DNA from: Polyporus tsugae
Lineage: Eukaryota > Basidiomycota > Agaricomycetes > Polyporales > Polyporaceae
NCBI GenBank assembly: GCA_024305745.1
Contig: JAHRBS010000010.1
Span: forward strand, 937,501 to 1,001,500
Direction of reading: 5' to 3'
Length of the DNA: 64,000 nucleotides
The stretch's first letter is position 1; the number at the start of each line of letters is the position of its first letter. The notes beneath the pieces were generated by a model. That model made no database searches, had not been told where the DNA came from, and saw nothing but the letters and a program-made list of their open reading frames with translations. Both the position numbers and the translations under genes were made by a program. This document shows, one piece after another, positions 45,186-56,718 of the stretch.

Positions 45186-46894
45186 CTAATAGCCGTAGCC
45201 CCTACCGCCCCCACCGACCATCGCGACCGCGCTCTTGCCCTGTGGCGGCAAACTGACGTTCACGCTCACCGGAGGGCCTCCCGGGCCCCCAACTCCGTTC
45301 ACACCGGGCCCGACGCCCACCCCGGGACCGACGGTCATGTTTCCGCCGCCGGAGACTGGCATGGGCACTGGCTGCCCGACCGAGGCGGCACCGACGAGGG
45401 CCGAAAGGCGAGCGATCTCCTCTCGCGAGGCGACGAGCGCGGACGTGAGCCGCTCGTTCTCGTTCGATAGGTACTCGACCTTGGCCTGGAGCTGCGAGAG
45501 CCACGCCTTCTTCCGCTGACGGCACTTGAGCGCGGCTGGGAGCAGACGAGAAAAGAACAGAGGCAGTATGAGAGAACGGGACGACGATTAAGGGAGGACG
45601 TAGCAGCGAAAATTTTACCTTGCCGATTTCGCTCGAGGAAGTTTCGCCGTTTCTCCTCCTCGGTCTCGGGCTTTTTCGCACCGCCCTTCTTCGCGTTCGA
45701 AGGGGAAGCCAGCGCGAAAACGTCGTCGTCGTCTTCCTCCTCTTCCTCGATGCTCTCCGATCTTCCCCGCTTCCCTCGGCCATTCGTGCTCGTGCTGGCC
45801 GTGGTGCTCGAGCGCGTCCGCTTCGAGTTCCCCTTCGCTGCTGCTGGCTGCGACGCGAGCTCAGAGTTCTCCGCGACCGGTGACGACTCCTCATAAGTGC
45901 TCTTCCTCTTTGTCCCCCGCTTGCCGTTGGCTGCCGCCGCACCACCACCGTTTGTCTGCGCGCTCGCGGCGGCAGCCTTCTCCTGTTGCTCGCGCTTAGT
46001 AAGCTCTTGATGGGCCTGCGAAAGAAGGAAAAGGCCATTCGTGGACGAAGACGCCGCCTCTGCAGCCGAAGTGACGTAGGAGCCGTTTGGGGGCTGATTG
46101 TCACCACGCGTTTGATTCGAGTACGCCGCGGTATGAGACATGGACAAGGGCGAGGGATTGGTGGGCGAGGTGCTGTTGTGGTGGTTGGCGGTGGGGTTGG
46201 TCGCAGGAAGCGCGCCGGTAATGGCGGAGAGGGTGTTCGGGGTGATGGTCGCGACATTCGAGAGGGAAGGCGCACCGTTTGTATTCATGAGGTTGATCCA
46301 GGCCGCGGTGCCGGGGGACGGAGGGGGGAATACGGAACCGATGATAGGCGTGAGGCCTGTACCAGGGGTGAGGCCGGTGCGCGGAGTGAGGCCAGTGCGG
46401 AAGGAGGCTGGGTCGAAGCTGGAGAGGGGTTGCTCGTTGTTGCTGTTTACCTGGGGGCCAGCGAGCATGGCAGGGGACAGGGGCCCCGACCTGAGGGAGT
46501 TTGAGAGCCCTGCAGACGGGAAGCCCCATGCGTAGGTTGAATCCGAAGGAGAACTGATGGCATCTATGGGAGGGAGAGTGGTCTTCGCATTGTCGTCGCG
46601 GTCATGGGATTTTGAGGCGGGGCGGGAGTCGTCGCGGGTGGGGTGGGATGCGGAGGAGCGGGTGGAGGAGTCGGGGCTCTTTTGTTGGGTGCGAAGGGAG
46701 GAGTCGTTCGTGGGGCGGGCGAAGGATTGCTCGAATGGATTGGGCTCGAGATCAAAGTTGCTTCGCTTTGGGTTCTGGGCGGGGCGCTGCTGTGAGTTGT
46801 TCTGGTGGTGGGCGGGAGGCGGGGAGGGATCGTCGTTGAGCGGGATGACGTTGTCGGACGGGATGTTGTGCTGAGGGCTGGCTGGAGAGGCCAT
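45186..46894 (-). CDS. atf1: Atf1-type bZIP transcription factor, 541 aa
   Basis: Stress-response ATF/CREB factor, relative of fission yeast Atf1, expected to bind TGACGT sites in the nucleus downstream of a Sty1/Hog1-type MAP kinase. Exons 46894-45619 and 45535-45186. N-terminal part: NPFEQSFARP and the Aft1 regulatory-type region STYAWGFPSAGLSNSLRSGP followed by LSPAMLAGP. The middle is Ser/Asn/Thr-rich with short repeats (TGLTP three times). The bZIP basic region spans the only intron: EEKRRNFLERNRQ then AALKCRQRKKAWLSQLQ, followed by the leucine zipper VEYLSNENERLTSALVASRE. The tail is Gly/Pro/Val-rich, ending GRGYGY. Both halves of the basic region are only joined by splicing. SP/TP sites in the N-terminal half fit MAPK control. 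TGACGTC occurs at 46894-46900 and 46998-47004, so self-regulation is possible. Confidence 0.9.
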
Positions 46895-49800
46895 GACGTC
46901 CGCCTGGGAGAGGATGCTGTTCGGGAGAGGATGACGACGAGAGCAGAGTTGCGTGTGCCGTCAAGTCACCAGCTCCCCTGATCCCAATGACGAACGCTGA
47001 CGTCGTTATGTACACCAGAACATCAGCGGAGTCCAAACCCTCTTCTTTTTCCCCAGCCCCCCGCCACCCTCCGTCTCCGGGGTCCCTCACCCGAAACAAC
47101 GTCATGGTGGAGAAGGTTTGCGTTGCCCCTTGCGCCATCCTCCTGTCGCCCGTAACTTACTACTACTACATGGCCCCCATCGCCCCGCCCCATCGGCACA
47201 TCGTCAGTCTCGCCCTCGCAAAGAGATGCGCAAAGTCCTCGCTCCACTCCGTTGATGTGAACAGTCAAATTTTGACTCCCTCGGGCAACCCTTGGCCATT
47301 CTCGTGATCGGGTCTAGCCCCGTCTGTCTGTTGTTTACCCTTTTGCCCCAGCCACGGCTCGATGCGGATGGCACCTTCCCCTCCTAGGAGTCTCGCCGTG
47401 AACCCAGCGACCTCTTCTCTTTTCCGCCCGCCCGTGTGTCCTCGTTGCTTCCCGCCCTCTGCGCTGGGCCACCTCAGGTTCGTTTCGAATCTTCTTCCCC
47501 GTCCGCGACTTTCCATCGATCTCCCTCTCTTGATCCGCCTCGGCCTCTACCACTCTCCCCCATCCCCCATGACCTCCTCCGCTCCGTCCCTCCGCGCCTC
47601 CCATTCTCCATCGCGACAACATTTCACTCCTCTTCATTGCCTATGTACTACTTCATACCACATCGCAACTCTCCAACCATACAAACCACCAGCTGCGTCG
47701 CAATGATGTCGATTCCTTTCTCATGCAGATCTCTCATCGGCCATCGTGTCAATGATGGGACCATCAATCCATATTTGCCAAAGTAAGTAAAGCGTTAGCC
47801 TGGCCTTGCAATGCCCGTCTTTCTCGTCTCGGTCCTTGCAACAGACGTCCTTCCACGTGCATCGTCACGTTACGCTTGCCTGGTGCTCTTATCCCACCGC
47901 CTATCTGCCATGCGACCATCGTCGTTCCCGTTCTGCTGCCATCGGCAAGCTTAACCACAATGCTTTGATAGTGCGTGATACGTCAGTCATCCAAGGATCG
48001 TCCCTCCCTATCTCGGATCGCTCCCGCCCACGCGTGTGCACGCCATCCTCGCTGTCTGCGCATGCATGCATTGCTAGCCATAACAAACGGAGAAACACGC
48101 GAGCTACTCAAGAAGGCTCTCACGTGTACTTTGGTATCCCGAGGATGCGTTCAAAATGACGCCCACGTTGTGCAGTATCGTCTTCTCGCAATTTCTAGAC
48201 ATGCTCGACCCCGCACGTTGGGCGTCATCGATTAGCCTGGCCGTGAATTCAGAGTTTCCCTATTCATTTCCTGCTCATTTCATTGGCTACGGAGCTCAAC
48301 ATTGCACGCAGCCCCGGGCTTAGGATGCCAGCTTCCTGTTCCTGGGCTCCCAGTGCGGGCGTCGTTCCCCACCGTGTCCATTCCGTAATTCGCTGCAGGA
48401 CCTCTCGACTCCCGGTCACAGTGGGCTCCCTTCGGGTCCGCCGTGACCGTGGGTGGTCCCGGCGCAGATCCAATCCATCGCACTGGACGTCCGGGGGTGG
48501 CGCATGCTACACAGATGTGGATGGAGGCATGCAAACTCTAATAACTGCATCCATCCGTGTACCAATACCAGTATCCCTGGTCTGGGTTCTAGCCTGGTGG
48601 CAATAGCAGTCGTCACGCGTTCTATCTCCTCCGAGATGCTCGACTCCGACCTCTTCGCGTACACACTTCCCTCATAGAACCACCTGTCCAGGTGGGGCTC
48701 TACCGAGCTAGACCCCCGTGTTGCGCGAAGGATGCTCGCACGTAAAAGCATCGCGACGCTGCCAGGAGGCCAGCCAATCGCCACCTCACCCGGCCGGTCG
48801 AGTCCCAACCGTTTCGCGCAAACATGTACCCTTACGGTGCTCCAGCGCTTCAGCTTCAGTCATACGCGCAATGCTCGGTTATTTGGATCTCAGCGATGGG
48901 ACGACCCAGTAGGCCCTCCGGAGTCCGGCTACTTGTCTGATCAGGCTCGTCAGAACGACGACAATGATCCTCAATGACCTCATTCCTCAAACTTGCCAGT
49001 TCGTTCTCTCAAAATACGCACAGAACCGCCGCGCGCGCGCACTCTAATCGATACATAATCTGTCCACTCCAGCCATCTGATCCCTGAGCCAGATGCTCGT
49101 TACTTATCGTCCCTCCCCTTCCCTCCGAGTCCGAGTCGGCGAGCTCGAGGGGGACCAGGCCCAGCGCTACCGTCGAGTCGACATCCACGTGCCGGGGAGG
49201 CTTCTGTGCAGAACGTGCGCGAAACACGGCCGACGTTCGACTGCGAACGTCGAAGACGCGCTCTGCAGCGCGTGCACACGCGCACGACGGCACCATCCAG
49301 ACGTGCAGCGCTTCGCGTGGGAGCGCGCCGAGGGGGGCGTGGGCCGCGTTCTCCAGAGTCCATGGAAGGGAACCCAGGACTGAGGAAGCTCTAACTTGAA
49401 GCTTGAAGGCGGCCAAGGCCAAGGGCCTGTCGGTTAACGTTACAGTTTAGTGCACCCTCCGGCCGAGCTTGGCTTTGGAAGGCAGTATGCTTACCTCTTG
49501 GATGCGTTGGATTCTTGCAGCCTGTATGCAAATGTATCGTGGTCCAGATCCGCTCGCTGATCATATCATCCTCCCAAAATGTTCGGAGCGCCCGTGCATT
49601 CCGACTCGAGCTCCTGTTACCAACCTGTTACCGTCCTCGGAGTCCAGGAATTGATTCATATTGGCATCCAGGTACCGTATCGCGCGCAGCCTCCGAGCCC
49701 CATGTTCCGTGAAATTTGTTGTCGACCGTAGGGTTACTCAGTTTCGACCGTTCCGCGTCGATTTCTTCTTGCTGACACGGGATATCGAGGACGATAGGTC

Positions 49801-52800
49801 AAAGAAGTTCACTTGCGCCCCGAGCGCCTGCCTGCAAACCTCAAATGGCTGCGATTACGGGACGGCGCCCGATAGAGATTTGTCTTCTATCAACGAGGCT
49901 AGTCGCGACGACAGACCCGTGATCATATAGATATAGTACACGAACGTGTCACGGTGTCAGAACCTCTTCCTCGGAGCGACTCTGGTCGGGTCCACCGCAC
50001 TGCAAGTTCCTCGAGGACTCCAACTCTCGGCAGAGGTGTGGGACGTCACCCTACATGAATATGAATGCCATTCGGTGTTCGACACTTGATCGACATCTCT
50101 AGCATGAGATGATTGCGGTCACGTCGACAATTAAACAACATGTGAGGTTTGGGCGTTCTACATGTCTCGATCGCACCCTGAGGCTGTCAGAATGACACGA
50201 AAGGCGGATCTTTCGCCCGGTTGCATTGACATTGACAACTAGATCATAGTAGATGGTGCGGCTTGGCCAAGACAGATAGGAGAACTTTGTTAGATCTCGG
50301 GGTAACATCCGTTCACTCGTGATTTTTGGGGAGCAGCCACCGTCCACCTCTATTCCATCACGAAGATGTGGAAGAACAGAATTTGAAGCGCTGTTGTTGA
50401 CATATTGAGTGGTTAGCGGTTGGACCTACCCCACCTTCCGTCGAATGATACAGCACCTGGCACTAGTACCATGACTAGAAGACAGTAGAAGATCTGTGCG
50501 ATCGAAAAAAGGGTGTCCGATCTGCCTATTAGGTGATCCCCACTTGCGGAACAGCAGCGGGCGCGGCCAAAGTGAAGAGAGGCGTCCGACTCTTGCGGCG
50601 CCGCGGGACCCAGGCATGGTGACGGGGCCGTCGTACGTTCCAATTGCAAGATGCACAGCACGGTTACACAGCCGAACGTTTGAACGGCGGGGAGAGATAG
50701 GCTGATCGGCATCCTCGGTGTCAGTACCGTCGGTACCTGTAGGCTACTATAATAAGTATGTACTGTACTGTGGCCGGCAGAAAGTCAGTCAAAGAGCCCG
50801 CGGCCGTCAGCTCGCACCTTCGCCACACCAATGTGAGCGAATCCCCACTTGGAATGAGACCCCGCACGCCAGATGCAGGGTGCTTCGCGCATCTCGCGGT
50901 TCGCTGTCCGTTAGACTATCGTGCCAGCGTCAGCACGTCGCCATGTTACCACGCGCAACTGCATTGGCTGCCCAGAAAGACGTACCCACCGACGTTATTT
51001 GAGGACAAGGTGCGTGGCGCGGTGAAGTATCAGCTGCACGTTCGTCGTTCGTGACCCGTCGTGTTAACTAGTCGAACGGATATCCCCGCGACCCTGGCCT
51101 GGCCCCGTCATCGTGCCGTACAGAGGCCATCGTATGTAAGTACATAGAATCTGCCACACCGTCGCAATGAAATTTGTGAGTGAAGCGCGGGTGCAGTGGG
51201 GGAAGAGCGCAGATGCACCCACGCGAGAGACGCTGACTGGGAGCGAGAACGGGGAGATAGAAGGGAAGGTCGTACGTCGTCTGCTTATCTCGTCCATCTC
51301 AGTGCGCACGAGCGATCTGCCGTGCGCCGCGTCTTCTCCAGTTATACCTCATCGGACCCTGACTTTATACCGGCGACTTGGTTCGTCGCAGCATTAATTA
51401 TACTGACCTCTCCCCATTGACGTAGCCGCGCACACTCCAGGATCCCCGCATGCAGTTGTCGTCTAGCGGGCATAGCGCGCGGGGGCAGGTGCGTACACTT
51501 CTGTTCTGTATCTATTGAGACGCGTTAGCCGACCCCAATGTCGCTCTCATGCCCGCGGGTGCAGAGCACGAGAACACGCACGTCGCTTAGGATCCTGTCC
51601 CGCACTGTTGCGTGGGCCTTCGCGGGGAGCGGAGCCGGAAACCGCACACCGCTACCGAGCGTGCCAATGAGGTGCCTTCTAGATTATCGCGAACAATGCG
51701 TGTTGAGCGGAGGCTTTGTCGCGATGTTGTGGGGGATGCAACGGCGGCGTCGTATGGCATGGGTACTGGTTGGGCCTGGATCACGCGAGCCGATGTCTTC
51801 TCTGGTAAGCACGAGGGTCTCGACCAAGGGTCACGGTGGTGTTGCTGGAGAGAAGAAGGGAAGGTGACCAGCGTCTATGTCAATGTGCTGTTGTAAATCA
51901 ATAGTGGGAGACACCGCAGTCCGCAATAGCCCCGCTCCCATGGAGGAGGACTCAGGAGGTCGGCTCTTTAGGACAAAGCACTAAATTAATGCATGTTCGG
52001 CTGGGAGAGCGACACTCTTTGGACCTCGAAGCTCTAGACATCATCCCCTGTACACCAGCAGGTAATGTACGTGGCGGTGGTCAGTTGAGAACGAACCTTG
52101 ACGCGAATTACACGGTACCTCATGATCTGAAGGCTTCCGCCTTGGTTTAGAAACGAGCTACCGACACTGTGCTCCGTAATTGCGGAGGCGGGGTTCGACG
52201 CTATTAGCCTTCAAAATACGCTTGAGGACTACAGGTACCGTGAGCAGGGGTGGTATCGCAGGGTTACTGGAGAGCAAAGCGGGCTTGATGTTGTCTTCAA
52301 AGGCAGACGATTGAGGCTTGATGGCTCGTATGCCACAACTCGGAATCGTGGCCGCCTGACTAGCCCGTCAATGGGAGATTACTGGCACAACGTCCGGAAA
52401 CGGCAAAACCCGCGCATTCTGGTAGTGTTCATATATGTAAGTTGGAGTTGCGCGTGGACAAAGAGATGTAGCTTGCCTCGAACGGGGTTAGTCGATGCTT
52501 GTAGGGTGTACTTTCTTGCGTACAAGCGTTACCGGGCGCGCACGGTGGAACCGGGATGTCGGGACAGGGGCGAAAGTGCGACTAGACAAGTTTCGCAGCT
52601 TGTCAAGGTGCGTCAACGGGGCAGCAAGGTCACAAACTGCTGATTTTCCTGAATGCGCAAGAGTGTCGTTGGTATCACGGACAGGCTTGGGTGTGGTTAC
52701 GTTTGGAAGCCCGTCTGCGTAATGTGTTTTGTGGCGATGCAACTTGAGTAGTACAGTACACCGGTAAATGGTCCGATGTCAAAGATGTCTTCATGGCCTA

Positions 52801-53254
52801 AATGCACGCAGCCGTATTGTCAGTGACATGCATCAACAGCAGAGGTGCCAGTAGGACATACTTAGGTTACCGGATTACATGTGCTCTTAGGTGAACGATG
52901 GTTAAACTGGCTATAAGCTGGCCTGAACGTTGAGTTACGCATTTAGCGGATTGGAGGAAAGCTGAAGCAAAAGGGATGGCTTGTTCATGATACCAAAGGC
53001 TTGTCACACCTTGTGACAGCATTGTCGATGTGTACGAAGCGTCACGCGAAGGAGGGGGTGGCATAGGCTATAGAAAGCATGGTAAACCGTACAAGGGCCA
53101 TACAGGGAGGAGTAAACATAACAATCGTGAGGGGAGTGCGACCCTGTTCGCATGCATGATAGTTGGTACTGCCAGCCATACCCCCACGCAGGACTGACTG
53201 CTCTTCCGGCTGCCACTGCACGCCATCGACTCGGCGCCGATTTTGGAGGCAGGC
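46895..53254. other. Long gene-poor stretch
   Basis: 6.4 kb. The first part is the bZIP promoter, with pyrimidine-rich tracts at 47.3-47.65 kb. Beyond that, many short frames occur on both strands (longest about 138 codons), none with a recognisable motif, and no tRNA or rRNA was spotted by eye. A minus frame at 50099-50347 and plus frames at 50718-51054 are open but uninformative. It may hold decayed mobile elements or non-coding transcripts. Confidence 0.4.
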
Positions 53255-54051
53255 TTATACCTTGAAGCCACGCGACTTTCGGCGACCACGAGCACGCTCG
53301 AACTGGATAGCAACAGAGGTTAGATGCAAATCGAGTGTAAGGCATCGATCGAAAGCGTACTTTGCGGCCCTTCGAGGTGGTGTAGGGCTTCTTGTGCTTA
53401 TGAGGACCCATGCCGAAGTGCTTAACGGCCTCACGGGTGTTCCTCTTGCCGCGCAGCAAGACGGTGTTCGAGCCAGTTGGCGCACGAAGGGCGAGTTGGT
53501 CAAGGGTGAGGACCTCACCGCCGGCCTTCAAGATGCGTTCCTTGGCAGCGGTGGTGAACCGGAGGGCGGCAACGGAGAGCTTGGGAACCTCAAGCTGACG
53601 AACATCGTCCGTGACAGTGCCGACGATTACGATGACCTTGGAGTCACGGTCAGGGGCGTTGGCGGTCTCCTTGACAATGCGGGAAAGGGAAATGGGGGGG
53701 CGGTTGATCTTGGAGAGAAAAAGACGGTGGAGGATCGTCTATTGACAGAATACACGGTAAGTTCACTTCACCTGACGAGACTTCAGTAAATCCAAATGAC
53801 CTTGTTGAAGTCGGAGTCCGTGCGCCTGGCGAGGAAACGGTAGAGCTGCAAGATACACGTTTGAATGGCGTTGATACAGAATTGCTACTGAAGCACGCAC
53901 CTTGACCAGCAAGAGCAGGTAGGGATCCTCACTCTTGGGGGCGGTACGGTTGCCCTTCTTGACGTGGTGCTTTTTGATATCGATACCCTAGACAAATAGA
54001 CAGCAATGAGACAGAGTGAGAGGACATCGAGCAGCACAGCGAGCTCACCAT
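53255..54051 (-). CDS. rpl18: 60S ribosomal protein eL18
   Basis: Component of the large ribosomal subunit. Exons 54051-54049 (the ATG alone), 53987-53901, 53845-53801, 53738-53361 and 53302-53255 give 186 aa, the usual length. Recognisable stretches: [92 protein letters not shown], and a final [15 protein letters not shown]. The first intron begins directly after ATG (ATG|GTGAG), as often in basidiomycete ribosomal genes. Transcribed divergently from the Tra2-like gene, 182 bases between start codons. Confidence 0.95.
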
Positions 54052-54233
54052 CTTGCTGTTGCCGGGGTTGCGGTTTGGGCTGTCTGCGTCCACTGACTGG
54101 CGATGGGCGGTGACAAGCGGTGGCTGAGAACTGTACATGACCTCGAATTAAGGTTTGACGCGCGTGGCGGACTCTGAATTCCGCACGACTAAGGCACCAA
54201 ACAAGGCCAAACGCCCTGCACCAACCAACCATC
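54052..54233. promoter_or_regulatory. Compact bidirectional promoter, eL18 / Tra2-like
   Basis: 182 bases separate the two start codons, so both genes must share this promoter region. No clear TATA box was found; a pair of purine/pyrimidine tracts and GACGCG-type CpG-rich DNA are present. Confidence 0.6.
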
Positions 54234-55347
54234 ATGGTGAGTCTCACCCCTTCGCCGCCTGCCACGTCGCCCTCGCCGTCGTCCTCGTTGGGCTCATTGG
54301 TGGCTTCTATGGATTGATTTCACTGACTGGACGTTCTACACTTCCATTTTGTGTAGTATTCCGACACTGCTCCCGCCGCCGACCCGTACAACGAGGCTTA
54401 CAACACGGACCCGCCGCCGCCCGCGGCAGCGCCCGCTTCCGACTCGCGGGATCGGGACCTTCCTCCTGCGAGAGGGCGATCCCGCTCCCGGAGTCCTCAG
54501 CGGTCTTCCAGCTACCGCAGGTCGCCCCCTCCTCGTCGCCCCCCTCAGCCTCCCGTTGTTCGTATCCCTTTTAATTTCTCATGTTTACGTCATGTTTATC
54601 CGGCGAAGCAGGCGCCCAATCCCTCCAGCGTGTTGGGGGTCTTTGGCTTGAGTATTCGTACGACTGAGCGTGACTTGGACGACGAGTTCAGTCGATTTGG
54701 CCGCGTGGAGAAAGTCGTCATCGTGTACGATCAAAGGGTACGTCGTCTCGACTCGACCGACTTTGGAAGTGTGCTTATGTTGTGTCTAGTCTGACCGCTC
54801 TCGTGGTTTCGGGTTCATCTCTATGTCCACCGTCGACGAGGCAGGCAGGTGCATTAAAGAGCTCAACGGGGTGGTGCGTCTAGCTAGTCAATTCAAGTCC
54901 TTCCAAAGCTCACTGTAATGCATATAGGAACTGAATGGCCGACGGATCCGCGTCGACTACTCGGTCACTGATCGCCCACATGCCCCTACTCCTGGGGAAT
55001 ACATGGGTCACAGACGTCGTCGTGGTCGCGACACCTACTCAGGCCGGGACGGGGACCGCTCCGAACGCAATGACCGCTACGAAGACAGGGACCGCCGTGA
55101 CCGTGACCCTTACCGCAGTCGTCACGACCGTGACGACCGAGACCGCGATCATTATGGCAGGGACAACAGGGACTGGCGCGACCGCCGCAGCCCGCCTCCT
55201 CGGTCGCGCTACTCACCCGAGTACAGAAGGCGGAGGAGCTACTCGAGGAGCCCCCCGAGGGGCAGCAGCCCTACCCGCGCTAGAGACTATGACGCTCCGT
55301 CTTCCAGCGCTTTGCCTGCTAACGGCAACGGGGATTCTCGCTGGTGA
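54234..55347 (+). CDS. Tra2-like SR-type RNA-binding protein, about 276 aa
   Basis: RNA-binding splicing-regulator type with an RRM between RS-rich flanks, resembling Transformer-2. Exons 54234-54236 (ATG only), 54357 to about 54554, 54612-54737, 54790-54873 and 54928-55347. The N-terminus has [20 protein letters not shown]. The RRM starts [19 protein letters not shown] (RNP2), with RGFGFISM (RNP1) after an intron, and ends [13 protein letters not shown] followed by [11 protein letters not shown], a linker typical of Tra2 proteins. The C-terminal 110 residues are Arg/Asp-rich ([20 protein letters not shown]) then RS/SP-rich. The donor of the second coding intron is weak; 54554 or 54557 are both in phase. 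Nuclear, mRNA splicing expected. Confidence 0.85.
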
Positions 55348-56718
55348 AGCAACCGTGCGTTGACTGTCTCTCCGTGTGCTCTCCGTTGTGGCTATGCTTT
55401 GATTTCTTGGTATGAGCGGCCCGCTGTGGAAGCCCAGGGCACAGAGAAGATTGTCAAGCAGAAGGACGCTGCGGTCTCGTATCCGCAAGGCTTACGTAAC
55501 CTCAAGCTATTCCTTTCCGCGTCTCCGGACTCCGTTCCCTCTTCAATAGCACAAAAATCAACCTGTCAAGTTTGCTTTCCGTACCGCCCCCCAGTTTCCT
55601 GTACCTTCCTACGACTACATGAAAATGTTTGCAAGTGCAAGGCGTCTGGTATTTGATGGCGAAGATGGACCTGTCAAGCGCCAAGATATGAAGTTGCCAG
55701 ATGTGGATGAACGTTGCCGTCGCGCATCATCTTCGGTAAGGTTGTCCCCCAATTCGCGCACTGACCTTTACGTAGACGTTGAGAGGAAACTGTCAAGAAA
55801 CGCCATCAGTGCAGGCCTTAAGACGTATAATCGTGAGGGCAATGACTTCACTTCGAACCACACGTTTGGTCCATCGGGCGAGGCGCAGGTTGTCGCTTAG
55901 GGGTATGGGTTCACATCTACCGTGGATGGAATGTCGGGATGCAGAACAGGTGTGTGCACCGTCCTGTGAATAAATAAATGCCGCATGTCACTGTATGATA
56001 CCTGGAATATATTCCTTGCCTTTCCCGTCGTGTTGGCGTCGACGCCTTGACTTCATGTCTCCATACAACTTGCCGTTGCTCTCCGATCGAACTGTGCCTA
56101 TATAACCGAGCTTATGCTGCGGCCATCGTCAGTGTACCTTCGCTGCGGGACTAGGTAAGTACCTTGCAGGCGAGTAGTTGTGCTTGTTGCGATTGAAAAA
56201 AAGTACTGCAGGTTTCCAAACGGACCCGTTCCCTGCTATGGCAAGGGAGTCTGTCGCTGCTGGAGGCTGGTTCGGTACAGCCCCCTGCGCTTTCCGTAAG
56301 TCAATCGGCTAGGTTCGTGACCAAACCCCCCGCATTCCACGCGGCATGCGGACAGTCTCGGTGCGAGACTAGGAACGTGTTGCCTTTCGGAATCCGGGCT
56401 GCTTTGATACACATGATCAGACAAACCGTCTCAATCGAAGGACCATCCCTTTCGGCGACGTCTGAGCAGTTCTACCATGCCGAAGGTAGAGCCCCTTCCG
56501 GCGGACCTGTGCCGCACTCGAAGTCCCGGTCGGAGGGCACGTTCTTGGCTGCGAATTTTGAACCATGCCCTTCGGAGATCCCTGTGGGTCCTCGAGGTGT
56601 TCTGGCTGTCATTGGCTCCAGCCGACGCCTCATAGTCCTGTCGGGACTATAGAGTCCTCTGCGAGGCTCTGTACCTCAAGCTCGCGCCCCCATTAGCTTC
56701 CAACTCCACCGCTGAACT
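55348..56718. other. Spacer with one possible exon
   Basis: After the Tra2-like 3' flank, a plus-strand stretch at about 55559-55736 reads smoothly (PVKFAFRTAPQFPVPSYDYM, then KMFASARRLVFDGEDG) and ends at a donor GTAAGG; it is preceded by a stop and I find no convincing partner exons. It may be a relic. From about 55.98 to 56.7 kb I see nothing. Confidence 0.35.

Noticed and set aside
45202..46275. 357-codon minus-strand open frame overlapping the bZIP gene
   Set aside because: Different frame of the same exon; Arg/Pro-rich and lacks the bZIP motif that the other frame has.
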